From assembly GCA_024400495.1 (NCBI GenBank), contig JAKSMR010000002.1, positions 62,001 to 126,000 of the forward strand: a stretch of DNA of 64,000 bases, given 5' to 3'. The first letter of the stretch is position 1. Each line of letters begins with the position of its first letter. Positions 15,495 through 22,871 of this stretch are shown piece after piece. This DNA is from Bacteroidales bacterium (GTDB taxonomy: Bacteria > Bacteroidota > Bacteroidia > Bacteroidales > P3). The notes beneath the pieces were generated by a model that had not been told where the DNA came from, did not search any database, and saw only the letters and a list, made by a program, of their open reading frames with translations. A program made the translations under genes and the position numbers.

Positions 15495-15995
15495 ATGAAA
15501 AAATTCAACAGTGTGATGGGATTTTTATTCGTTTTGTCCTTGGTGGCTTTCGCTAGCTGCAAAAAAAACGAAACAGTGACAAAGAAGGCATCTGCCCTAG
15601 ATCAACCTTCAGTTAGTGCAACTGTCGATTATGAGAAGCCTTATACCGATGTGCTTGTGGTGCCTAAAAATTATTATTCTGTTGGTGTACTAGGTGGAGT
15701 TTATACCTCTCAAGGCCTACTCTATTCCAAAATTCTCACTCAGGTCACATTGACCAAACTTTCAGAACGTAATGTGGCAACATTCTCCATGGAGGAGTCT
15801 GAATCGGAGTATAGGGTGACAGTGGTACGAATCAAATCGCCCGTGGTTGATACAAAGGTCCCAAAAGACATTTGTACGGATGACCCTGACAAACTGTCTA
15901 AATGGGTACTTGAGGCCACACTTGAAGGCCACACGGTCAAAGTATGTTTTGACAAAGATAGTGGAATGTGGTATGGGTACATCGTCGAAGAATAA
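15495..15995 (+). CDS. Putative lipoprotein
   Basis: 166 residues. MKKFNSVMGFLFVLSLVAFA then SC is a signal peptide with a lipobox Cys at about residue 22, followed by a polar linker. The body has YEKPYTDVLVVPKNYYSVG and ends CFDKDSGMWYGYIVEE. Family not recognised. It precedes an ECF sigma factor by about 75 bp, across a hairpin. This segment and the next three genes are AT-richer than most of the window. Confidence 0.8.
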   Translation: MKKFNSVMGFLFVLSLVAFASCKKNETVTKKASALDQPSVSATVDYEKPYTDVLVVPKNYYSVGVLGGVYTSQGLLYSKILTQVTLTKLSERNVATFSMEESESEYRVTVVRIKSPVVDTKVPKDICTDDPDKLSKWVLEATLEGHTVKVCFDKDSGMWYGYIVEE

Positions 15996-16019
15996 TAATA
16001 ATTGATGATTTCCGTTAAC

Positions 16020-16058
16020 AATACAAGCTAGGAGGCTATCTGCCTCCGGGCTTGTATT
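16020..16058. terminator. Two-part hairpin before the ECF sigma gene
   Basis: AATACAAGC/GCTTGTATT enclose GGAGG/CCTCC with a 7-base loop. It lies between the lipoprotein stop and the sigma factor start. The T run is weak, so it may be a terminator or a structured leader. Confidence 0.6.
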
Positions 16059-16070
16059 CTTGGAAGTATA

Positions 16071-16529
16071 ATGAAAGCAACTTTTTTGGAGATATACAGC
16101 GTTTTGGTTTTTAGGGCAACGAGTATTGTCAAGAATGAAGATGACGCCTACGACATTGTGCAGGATCTATTTCTGGCTATCGACAACCAGAAAGATAAGT
16201 TAAACAATATTTCAAACAAACGTGGCTATCTGTACGGAATGGTAACAAAGAAGTCCTTAATGTTTTTGCGCGAGAGGCAAAGACATTCCGAAATAGAAAA
16301 AGCAATAGCCCCCGGTGTCACACACGAAGATTCGAATCTTTTGTTTGATATAGACAGCCTCCTATCAGATTTAACCGATCTGCAAAGACAGATAGTCATG
16401 TTGCACGACATTGAGGGATTTTCTTGCTTTGAGATAGCTATAAAGATTGCCCGCACACCTATTGCTGTAAAGAAACAACTTGCACTTGCACATCAAAAAC
16501 TAAAAAGAACCTATAAAAATGAATGTTGA
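16071..16529 (+). CDS. ECF-type RNA polymerase sigma factor
   Basis: 152 residues. Region 2 is IVKNEDDAYDIVQDLFLAID (about 20-39) with NISNKRGYLYGMVTKKSLMF. Region 4 is LSDLTDLQRQIVMLHDIEGF, then SCFEIAIKIARTPIAVKKQL. The overlapping downstream gene encodes a single-span membrane protein, as expected for a sigma/anti-sigma pair. It probably directs transcription of its own operon in response to an envelope signal. Confidence 0.88.
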   Translation: MKATFLEIYSVLVFRATSIVKNEDDAYDIVQDLFLAIDNQKDKLNNISNKRGYLYGMVTKKSLMFLRERQRHSEIEKAIAPGVTHEDSNLLFDIDSLLSDLTDLQRQIVMLHDIEGFSCFEIAIKIARTPIAVKKQLALAHQKLKRTYKNEC

Positions 16530-16890
16530 TCAAATAGATGAGCTGCTGGCATCGTTTTATGATGGGACGATAGACCAGCACAACCTAGAAAAACTTTTCA
16601 ACACCTTTTTAGTCGAGCCTGCCGTGAGAGATCTTAGGCCGAATGATGCGGCTATACTGATCCCGCTTGCCCTGGCCAGAAAAGATCACCAATCGGAGCA
16701 GACAAGAAAAATGAAATACCATTTTCGTTCCAAGTGGGTGGCTGCGGCCATTATTCTCGTTGCCGCAAGCGCCAGCCTAATGGCCATATTGGAATTCAAG
16801 CAACCTACGCAAATCTATATCAGCACAACCGATTGCGACTACGAGTGCGCCGAGCAATGGTTGGCTAGAACAATACAGACTGCTCTATGA
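16519..16890 (+). CDS. Probable anti-sigma factor, single-span membrane protein
   Basis: 123 residues, overlapping the sigma gene by 11 bp. An N-terminal cytoplasmic helical part (MNVDQIDELLASFYDGTIDQ) is followed by one membrane helix (WVAAAIILVAASASLMAIL, about 73-91) and a short exported tail with two Cys (TTDCDYECAEQW). The arrangement is that of an anti-sigma factor, although no zinc-binding ASD motif is visible. Confidence 0.75.
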   Translation: MNVDQIDELLASFYDGTIDQHNLEKLFNTFLVEPAVRDLRPNDAAILIPLALARKDHQSEQTRKMKYHFRSKWVAAAIILVAASASLMAILEFKQPTQIYISTTDCDYECAEQWLARTIQTAL

Positions 16891-17333
16891 AAAAGTTTTT
16901 AATAATATTGATTTTGTCCATGCCCTTTTCCGTTTCGGCTCAGTCCGAATTCTATCAGAAGTGCTCCCATCGGAAAGATGTGGCAAAAGTGGCCTATTTC
17001 AAAAAACAGAAGGTTGACGATGAACGAGTTGACATTACCCTGGTACAAGCCAAAGATATCGCATCTTTTAGAAAGATTCTTGATGAATATGGGCTATTAT
17101 TCTCAAAAGTTCCCCAAATGGAGGGGCTGACGATTTGTATTAGGAACAATGATGACCCAATGCTTCAGCAGCCAAAAGTAGGCGGAACGGTTTCATTAAA
17201 AAACGCATGTCTTATCGGGGCTTCCCAGAGCGAGCTCACCATCTATGTTTTCCACGATCTGAGAAACGAAGACAGGCTGCTTGCCATCATTCAATACATC
17301 CTAAAGGAGAAGAATCGCAGCAAGAATATATGA
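16887..17333 (+). CDS. Exported protein, DUF4252-like, in sigma-factor operon
   Basis: 148 residues, MKKFLIILILSMPFSVSAQS being a cleavable signal peptide. The body includes KVDDERVDITLVQAKDIASF and ends with a basic tail. Small secreted proteins of the DUF4252 type are often downstream of ECF sigma/anti-sigma genes in Bacteroidota; the match here is by size, position and general features. The ATG overlaps the previous stop by 4 bp. Confidence 0.7.
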   Translation: MKKFLIILILSMPFSVSAQSEFYQKCSHRKDVAKVAYFKKQKVDDERVDITLVQAKDIASFRKILDEYGLLFSKVPQMEGLTICIRNNDDPMLQQPKVGGTVSLKNACLIGASQSELTIYVFHDLRNEDRLLAIIQYILKEKNRSKNI

Positions 17334-17373
17334 CAACCCATTGGCTAAATTAAGTAATGATTACAAAGAAAAA

Positions 17374-17399
17374 GAGGAAAAATCTTGCGATTTTTCCTC
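17374..17399 (-). terminator. Terminator of the initiator tRNA gene
   Basis: An 11-bp stem GAGGAAAAATC/GATTTTTCCTC with a 4-base loop, followed on the minus strand by TTTTTCTTTG. It lies 5 bp after the tRNA 3' end. Confidence 0.85.
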
Positions 17400-17404
17400 C
17401 CTTG

Positions 17405-17476
<72 letters not shown>

Positions 17477-17708
17477 TTACCTTATTCCCTTGCGGAAATC
17501 GAGTGCAAAAATACTAACTTTTTCTAATATAGCCAAAAATATTTTGTAGTGTATTTGTAATCCATTGAGAAATAGTGTAATATTTTTGGGGAGTTGGCCG
17601 TGGTAACGATGGTTATTGCATTGATTCTTTTCTTGTTTTTTGGGATTTTCCTCTTGAAACCAGTACTGCTTTTTTGTTCTTAACTCTAGTTGCCTCGATA
17701 TCTGGTTC

Positions 17709-19196
17709 TCAAATGAGTTTGGTTCCTTGGATCATATCGTTCAGCAATGGATAGGAGATAGTGGAGTTGGCTGATAGTTGGAAGTTGAGGTTCTGGTAGC
17801 CGATGTTGTAGCGGTCGACAACGCCGTAGCAGATTACTGTCCCATCGAAGACGACGGCCACAGTGGTAGGGGTCTGACGCTGAGTGAACCGGAAGATTGC
17901 GGTCTGCCATGCGGTTTCGGCATCGGAGCAAAGTTGTAGAAACAGAAGGTATGGTTGCTGCAATCTGCACATCAGGTCACCGTAATGGATTATCGAGGAC
18001 TGGCCTGGATGACTTTCCACAATGGGTGCCGTATGCACGAGGAACAGCAGGCACTGGTTGGCGGTGTCGGGCAGCGACCAGCAGGGGGCGAGTCCTTTTT
18101 GCGGGGGGCAGCATTTTGCCAATAGGGCGTTGGCCTTTGCGGTGTCGGCAACACAGACAGCTACCAACGCAGGGGAATCGGGCAACAGTGTGCTCGCTAT
18201 ACCGGACTGCTGCAGTCGCGAGCGCACCTCGGCGGCGAGGTCGGGACGATAGTTGGAACACACTTCCACGAGGGCGATATCGGCATTCAGCACGTCGCCA
18301 TCCTTGGCTTCTACTATGTAATGCGAGAAAGGGTCGGGGCCGCCCCAGGGCCATTTGTTGATGCGAGCCATCACCAGGTAGGTCATGATGGGGGCGATCA
18401 GTACGAGAAGGACGCTGAGGATGATGGGACAATGCCGGCGCTTGCGCAGGCGCACAGCACCGACAACGGCATAGGCCACAATCAGCACTCCGGCGATGAG
18501 CATCAGAAGCGTACCGCCTGGCCATTCCATGAGTTTGAACACTGCAGTAACAGCCATGGAGAGCAGCACTAGGATGCCTAAGAACAGGAATCCTATGTTC
18601 TTGCCAACGGACTTGTCGACTTCGATGTTCGCGCTTCGCAGCAACTCGTTGCATTGGCGATAGACGGGCATGTAAAGCAGGATGAATCCTACGAGAGAGA
18701 GGACAAGCAGGGAGATAATGACGATTTTGACTGTGCCCAAAAGGTGGTTGGGGACGTCAAGGGTAGCGCCCACAAGGAAGATGATGTAGAAGAGCGAGCA
18801 GATGAGTACTATATAATATAGCAAAAAGCGCCGCTTGGCGGCATAATGGCGCTGCGCCCATTCCACAAGGCCAATCTCGTTGCTGCTAAGGGAGAGGTCT
18901 GCTGTAATCCAAAGCTCGGCCAGCATGCCTACAAGCAGGAGCAAAGCCGAGAGGACGGCAAAGGAGGCATAACCGCCGACCAAGAGCACGCTGCCGGAAA
19001 ACAGCACCATAGCTAGCGGATAAAAGATGAGCACGTTGCGACGATGGCGCTGGAAATGGCCACGGCAGTTGTTGACTACATACTGAACCTTGTTGTTGTT
19101 GATAATCTGATGGCCTTCAAGACTTTGGCTGAAGGATTTGTACTGTTGCTTGAGTTCGTCCAACTCATGCATCGGGTTGTCTGAATGATTCTCCAT
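17709..19196 (-). CDS. Polytopic membrane protein paired with ECF sigma factor
   Basis: 495 residues with about seven membrane helices between residues 54 and 280 (for example FYPLAMVLFSGSVLLVGGYA and PIILSVLLVLIAPIMTYLVM) and a soluble C-terminal domain (about 285-495) containing several Cys. It starts 5 bp after the sigma factor stop, so it is probably the sigma factor's anti-sigma or sensor partner. The C-terminal domain is not recognised. The N-terminus (residues 1-50) is helical and cytoplasmic. Confidence 0.75.
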   Translation of the reverse strand: MENHSDNPMHELDELKQQYKSFSQSLEGHQIINNNKVQYVVNNCRGHFQRHRRNVLIFYPLAMVLFSGSVLLVGGYASFAVLSALLLLVGMLAELWITADLSLSSNEIGLVEWAQRHYAAKRRFLLYYIVLICSLFYIIFLVGATLDVPNHLLGTVKIVIISLLVLSLVGFILLYMPVYRQCNELLRSANIEVDKSVGKNIGFLFLGILVLLSMAVTAVFKLMEWPGGTLLMLIAGVLIVAYAVVGAVRLRKRRHCPIILSVLLVLIAPIMTYLVMARINKWPWGGPDPFSHYIVEAKDGDVLNADIALVEVCSNYRPDLAAEVRSRLQQSGIASTLLPDSPALVAVCVADTAKANALLAKCCPPQKGLAPCWSLPDTANQCLLFLVHTAPIVESHPGQSSIIHYGDLMCRLQQPYLLFLQLCSDAETAWQTAIFRFTQRQTPTTVAVVFDGTVICYGVVDRYNIGYQNLNFQLSANSTISYPLLNDMIQGTKLI

Positions 19197-19201
19197 GATG
19201 A

Positions 19202-19687
19202 TTAGTGTGATTTTTTCGACAATTCAATTAACTTCTCTTTGGCACGCATCAGTCGTGATCCCACATTGGTGGGTGTGATACCCATGATGGCTCCGATATC
19301 GGCATAACTCATGTCGTCGAGCCAGAGCAAGACCAGCGCCTTGTCCATCGGGTCGAGTCGTGCAATGATGTCGTGCAGCTGGTGCGCTTGAAGGGACTTG
19401 GATTCGTCGTCGAGGGCTTCGATGTCGAAGGTGAGCGGCACGGTATCCACTCGGCGCTTCTTGGACTTGTGTAGGTTGATGGCGGTGTTGAGGGCCACAC
19501 GATACACCCAGGTGCGTTCCTTGCTGCGACCCGCAAAGTTCTCAAAACCCGTCCATAGGCGGATGAGGGTCTCTTGAAAGAGTTCCTCAACCTCGTAGGG
19601 CTGGTTGGAGAACATATAGCAGACGGAGTAGATCGTCCTTTTGTGGGTGTTCACCATTCGATTGAATTGTTCTTCTTTGCTGTTCAT
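19202..19687 (-). CDS. ECF-type RNA polymerase sigma factor
   Basis: 161 residues. Region 2 reads TIYSVCYMFSNQPYEVEELF with QETLIRLWTGFENF. Region 4 reads LDPMDKALVLLWLDDMSYAD, then IGAIMGITPTNVGSRLMRAK, a clear helix-turn-helix. Divergent from the other sigma factor at 16 kb. It heads an operon with the polytopic membrane protein. Confidence 0.92.
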   Translation of the reverse strand: MNSKEEQFNRMVNTHKRTIYSVCYMFSNQPYEVEELFQETLIRLWTGFENFAGRSKERTWVYRVALNTAINLHKSKKRRVDTVPLTFDIEALDDESKSLQAHQLHDIIARLDPMDKALVLLWLDDMSYADIGAIMGITPTNVGSRLMRAKEKLIELSKKSH

Positions 19688-19851
19688 AGCTCATTTCTTT
19701 TCCGCGGTTTATCTCATTAGACAACAAACTTGTCGGAAAATCACGGACGAAGTAAAAAATCAAATAAATTTGGCTGGAATTGCAGTCAAGCCAGCACGAG
19801 ACCATTCTTTGCTCACTCTTGTAGCAAAGAGACGGCTTGCTGAATAAAAAA

Positions 19852-19887
19852 CAAAGAGCCTTAAGAAGTGTCTCTCAAGGCTCTTTG
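19852..19887 (-). terminator. Terminator-like hairpin between dsbD and the ECF operon
   Basis: CAAAGAGCCTT/AAGGCTCTTTG (11-bp stem, 14-base loop), followed by TTTTTTATTC on the minus strand. It lies 18 bp after the thiol:disulfide interchange gene stop and fits its termination. Confidence 0.85.
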
Positions 19888-19905
19888 TAGGAAATCTATT
19901 GTAGA

Positions 19906-21957
19906 TTATTTTTGTGCTTTGTAGTTGGCGACGCCTTCTTCGAGGAATTTCACGAAGTTCTCTACGTTTTTCTGATACTTGAAGTTCTCCTGGGTGAGCA
20001 CGTTCTCGTCGGCATCAATGATGACATAGTAGGGCTGGGCGTTGTTGTTGAAGCGGGTCGACTCGAAGTTGAGGTTCTTGCGACCGAGGGTCTTCAGCAC
20101 GCGGCCGTTGGCGTCGGTAACCCATTCGTCTTCGGGAAGCTCGATGCTGTTCATGTCGGCATAGAGAGCCACCATGACATACTCCTCGTTGAGGATCTTC
20201 TGCGCGTTGGGGTCGGCCCATACCACCTGCTCCATCTCGCGGCAGTTGTTGCAGTTGCGTCCGGTGAAGTCGATGAAGATGGGCTTGCCTTCTTTCTTGG
20301 CCCAAGCCTTAGCCTCGTCGAGGTCGTAGAAGCCTTCGAAGCCGGTAGGCATATGGAGCTGGTCGGCATACTTGCGGTCGGCGGGGAGCTTGCCCATCTG
20401 TATGGTGCTTCCGGAGGTGCCGGCATGCTGGATGATGGAACGCTCGATGTTGAAATCCTGGGTGTCCATAGGAGGCAGGAATCCGGAGATGGCGTTGAGA
20501 GGAGCGCCGAAGAGGCCGGGGATCATATAAACGACAAAAGCGAGATCGAAGATGGCGAGGAAGAGACGTACAACGCCGAGTTCCTTGACCTCTTCGTCGC
20601 CTTTGAAGCGGAGCTTGCCGAGGAGGTAGAAGCCCATGAGGGCGAAGATAACGATCCAGAGTGCCAGATAAACCTCGCGGTCAAGGATGCGCCAGCCACA
20701 GTAGAGGTCGGCCATCTGGAGGAATTTGAGACCGAAAGCGAGTTCAAGGAAGGCGAAGACAACCTTGACTGTGTTGAGCCAGCCGCCGGATTTGAGGTTC
20801 TTCAGCACGGAGGGGAACATGGCCAGAAGGGTGAACGGCATGGCGAAACCGATGCCGAAGCCCAACATGGTGAGGAGGGATACCCAACGGTTGACGGTAC
20901 TGGTAGCGAGGCCTACGAGAGCGGCGCCGATGATGGGGCCGGTGCAGGAGAAGGAGACGAGGACGGTAGTAAGGGCGATGAAGAAGGGGCCCATCCAGCC
21001 GCCTTTGTCGGCTTTCTCGTCGGAGGCGTTGATCCATTTCTCGGGCATCTTGATCTCGAACAGACCGAAGAAGGAGAGTGCGAAGATGATGAAGATGACG
21101 AAGAAGAAGAGGTTGGGAATCCAATGGGTGCCGATGAAATTGAGCGCCGTGGGGCCGAAGCAGAGGGTGAGGATGGCACCCAGGACGGCGAACATGAAGA
21201 CGATGGAGAATCCGAAGAACCAAGCCTGGCGCTGGTTCTTGCGCTTGTTGTCGCTACCGTGCATGAAGAAGTTCACGGTCATGGGGATCATGGGGAACAC
21301 GCAGGGGGTGAACATGGTGAGGATACCGCCCAGAAGAGCGAGGAAGAACACTTTGAGCATGCTCTGGTCGTTCTCGTCCTTGGCAGGTTCTTCGGCAGCC
21401 TTCACAACGGCCTCTTCGACGACTGCGACGGAGGTGTCCTCTTCGGTCTGCTCTTCGGTCTGCTCTTCAGCCACAGCCTCGCCGGCATTTTCGGCCATTG
21501 CCTCTGCAGCTTTCACCTTGATAGTGAAAGGATGGTCGTCGGGAGCGATGCAGCTACCGTCGTTGCAGAGCTGGTAGTAGAGGGAACCTTTGGCCTCGAA
21601 AGCCTTGTCGGAAGTGCGTTTGATCTTCTGACGGAAGGTAGCCTTGTCGGAGAAGAAACGGACCGTGCATTTGAAGGCAGGCTCGTATTCGTCGTGGCTC
21701 TTGGGCTCGATGAGGTTGCCCACGCGGGTGTAGTCTTTGCTTTCCTCAAGGGTGAACTCCATTGGGATAGCACCATTGGGGTCGGAATGCTGGGAATAGA
21801 GGTGCCAGCCGGCATCGAGTTTTACCGTAAAAAGGAGTTCAACTTCGTTGTTGCCGAGATCTTTCGAGCTGAAAGACCAATGTGCGGGGTCTTGCAGCTG
21901 AGCGAACGATGCCATTGCCATGCAGGCTAACAGCATGAAAGAGAGTAATTTCTTCAT
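19906..21957 (-). CDS. DsbD-like thiol:disulfide interchange protein
   Basis: 683 residues. A signal peptide (about 1-19, ending SFAQ) precedes a periplasmic N-terminal domain (to about 150) with the Cys pair in LCNDGSCIAPD. An acidic linker (AEEQTEEQTEEDTSVA) leads to the membrane core (about 200-480) with FTPCVFPMIPM and FSCTGPIIGAAL. The C-terminal thioredoxin domain has the CxxC in FTGRNCNNCREM. The protein carries reducing power from the cytoplasm to envelope proteins. Length is normal for Bacteroidota. Confidence 0.93.
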   Translation of the reverse strand: MKKLLSFMLLACMAMASFAQLQDPAHWSFSSKDLGNNEVELLFTVKLDAGWHLYSQHSDPNGAIPMEFTLEESKDYTRVGNLIEPKSHDEYEPAFKCTVRFFSDKATFRQKIKRTSDKAFEAKGSLYYQLCNDGSCIAPDDHPFTIKVKAAEAMAENAGEAVAEEQTEEQTEEDTSVAVVEEAVVKAAEEPAKDENDQSMLKVFFLALLGGILTMFTPCVFPMIPMTVNFFMHGSDNKRKNQRQAWFFGFSIVFMFAVLGAILTLCFGPTALNFIGTHWIPNLFFFVIFIIFALSFFGLFEIKMPEKWINASDEKADKGGWMGPFFIALTTVLVSFSCTGPIIGAALVGLATSTVNRWVSLLTMLGFGIGFAMPFTLLAMFPSVLKNLKSGGWLNTVKVVFAFLELAFGLKFLQMADLYCGWRILDREVYLALWIVIFALMGFYLLGKLRFKGDEEVKELGVVRLFLAIFDLAFVVYMIPGLFGAPLNAISGFLPPMDTQDFNIERSIIQHAGTSGSTIQMGKLPADRKYADQLHMPTGFEGFYDLDEAKAWAKKEGKPIFIDFTGRNCNNCREMEQVVWADPNAQKILNEEYVMVALYADMNSIELPEDEWVTDANGRVLKTLGRKNLNFESTRFNNNAQPYYVIIDADENVLTQENFKYQKNVENFVKFLEEGVANYKAQK

Positions 21958-21992
21958 ATAATAATATTTATTTGTTCGTGCGTATAGAAATG

Positions 21993-22000
21993 CAAAATTA
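21993..22000 (-). promoter_or_regulatory. Promoter -7 element of dsbD-like gene
   Basis: The minus strand TAATTTTGCA matches TAnnTTTG, 35 bp before the ATG at 21957. No TTTG is seen at the -33 distance. Confidence 0.5.
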
Positions 22001-22135
22001 CAAAAAATTCATAAATTATAAAAAAATATTCTTTATAGCCACTTAAACGGACACCCGAAAAAGCCGCCCCAGACAACCACGAGTGCCCTATCAAAGAAGG
22101 GGCAGAAAGGTAGCAAACGGCATCCTGCCCCCTAA

Positions 22136-22223
22136 AAAGTCCCTTTAATGTCCCTATAAAGTCCCTTTAACCCCTAGGATGCAGCGAGGATGCTACGGGG
22201 ATGCAGGGGCGATAGCACAGGGG
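22136..22223. repeat. 11-bp-phased degenerate array 1
   Basis: Eight consecutive 11-bp units: AAAGTCCCTTT, AATGTCCCTAT, AAAGTCCCTTT, AACCCCTAGGA, TGCAGCGAGGA, TGCTACGGGGA, TGCAGGGGCGA, TAGCACAGGGG. It occupies the 414-bp space between the divergent dsbD-like and lipoprotein genes, whose remaining bases hold the two promoters and AT-rich sequence. It ends 72 bp before the -7 element at 22295. Confidence 0.8.
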
Positions 22224-22294
22224 AAAACGCCTGACAAGGACTGCTAAAAAATATTAAAAATGGAACAAAAGGGTTCCTTTCGCGATTATTTTCG

Positions 22295-22302
22295 TATCTT
22301 TG
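22295..22302 (+). promoter_or_regulatory. Promoter -7 element of small lipoprotein gene
   Basis: TATCTTTG followed by CATCGC is the standard Bacteroidota -7 element, with a leader of about 65 nt before the ATG at 22372. A clear -33 TTTG is not seen. Confidence 0.7.
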
Positions 22303-22371
22303 CATCGCTAATGGAGAAGCCGAAAACCATCATAGAGTAGGCACAAACCACAGATTAACAGTACAATAAAA

Positions 22372-22599
22372 ATGAAGAAAGTATTTTTGGCACTTGCCGT
22401 TATCGCCGCTTGCGCATCCTTCGCCAGCTGCAAGAAGACCTGCGAATGCACCGTTACCGTATTAGGCGTTTCCACTTCCTACGAAGTGAACCTCGATGAC
22501 GTTAAGAAGGACGACAGCAGCATCAAACGTTGCAAAGACCTCAACAACAGCGGCGTTACCGTAAACGGTACCAACCTCGCCAACGCAACCTGCAAATAA
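22372..22599 (+). CDS. Small Cys-rich lipoprotein
   Basis: 75 residues. MKKVFLALAVIAACASFAS then CKK gives a lipobox with Cys 20. The mature part is about 55 residues with three more Cys (KKTCECTVTVLG, IKRCKDLNN, LANATCK), probably forming disulfides. Small lipoproteins of this kind occur widely in Bacteroidales; the function is unknown. It is monocistronic, with its own promoter and terminator. Confidence 0.85.
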   Translation: MKKVFLALAVIAACASFASCKKTCECTVTVLGVSTSYEVNLDDVKKDDSSIKRCKDLNNSGVTVNGTNLANATCK

Positions 22600-22621
22600 A
22601 CAACATCTTTGCAAACAAGCC

Positions 22622-22655
22622 AAAAGAGGCATCCCAACACGGGGTGTCTCTTTTT
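22622..22655 (+). terminator. Terminator of small lipoprotein gene
   Basis: A wobble-containing stem AAAAGAGGCATCCC / GGGGTGTCTCTTTT followed by TTCTTTT. Confidence 0.8.
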
Positions 22656-22702
22656 CTTTTGGGTGCGTCTATAACGGTTTGACGCATAACAGATTGCTGT
22701 TT

Positions 22703-22741
22703 GTAACAAAAACTTAACAAAAACTTAACAGCAATTTCACA
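22703..22741 (+). promoter_or_regulatory. Pho-box-like array of four TTAACA half-sites at 11-bp spacing
   Basis: Half-sites GTAACA (22703), TTAACA (22714), TTAACA (22725) and TTCACA (22736) recur exactly every 11 bp with AT-rich spacers, as in PhoB/PhoP boxes of other bacteria. The last one occupies the place of the -33 element of the promoter at 22762. The downstream gene is a phosphate transporter, so control by phosphate starvation is a natural inference. Confidence 0.65.
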
Positions 22742-22761
22742 AGCAAGTGCAGGATATTGTC

Positions 22762-22769
22762 TATCTTTG
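22762..22769 (+). promoter_or_regulatory. Promoter -7 element of Na/Pi cotransporter gene
   Basis: TATCTTTG with no TTTG at -33. The Pho-like half-site lies at that position instead, which suggests an activator-dependent promoter. The leader is about 95 nt. Confidence 0.7.
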
Positions 22770-22871
22770 TACTGTCGAAACAAGCTGCCTTTTTCTTTGT
22801 ATCTTTCTAAGAAAAAACACCTTAGCTTGTTCCCCAAAGAAATAATCCGCTAATAAAAAACACAATTACAT

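Noticed and set aside
19912-21930. A 672-codon open frame on the plus strand opposite the DsbD-like gene
   Set aside because: It is a mirror of the strongly biased codons of the real gene: composition is Glu/Gly/Val/His-rich without domains, and there is no promoter or membrane logic.
22136-22223. 11-bp arrays considered as CRISPR or coding repeats
   Set aside because: Units are contiguous, degenerate and without spacers, and no open frame with a start covers them consistently.
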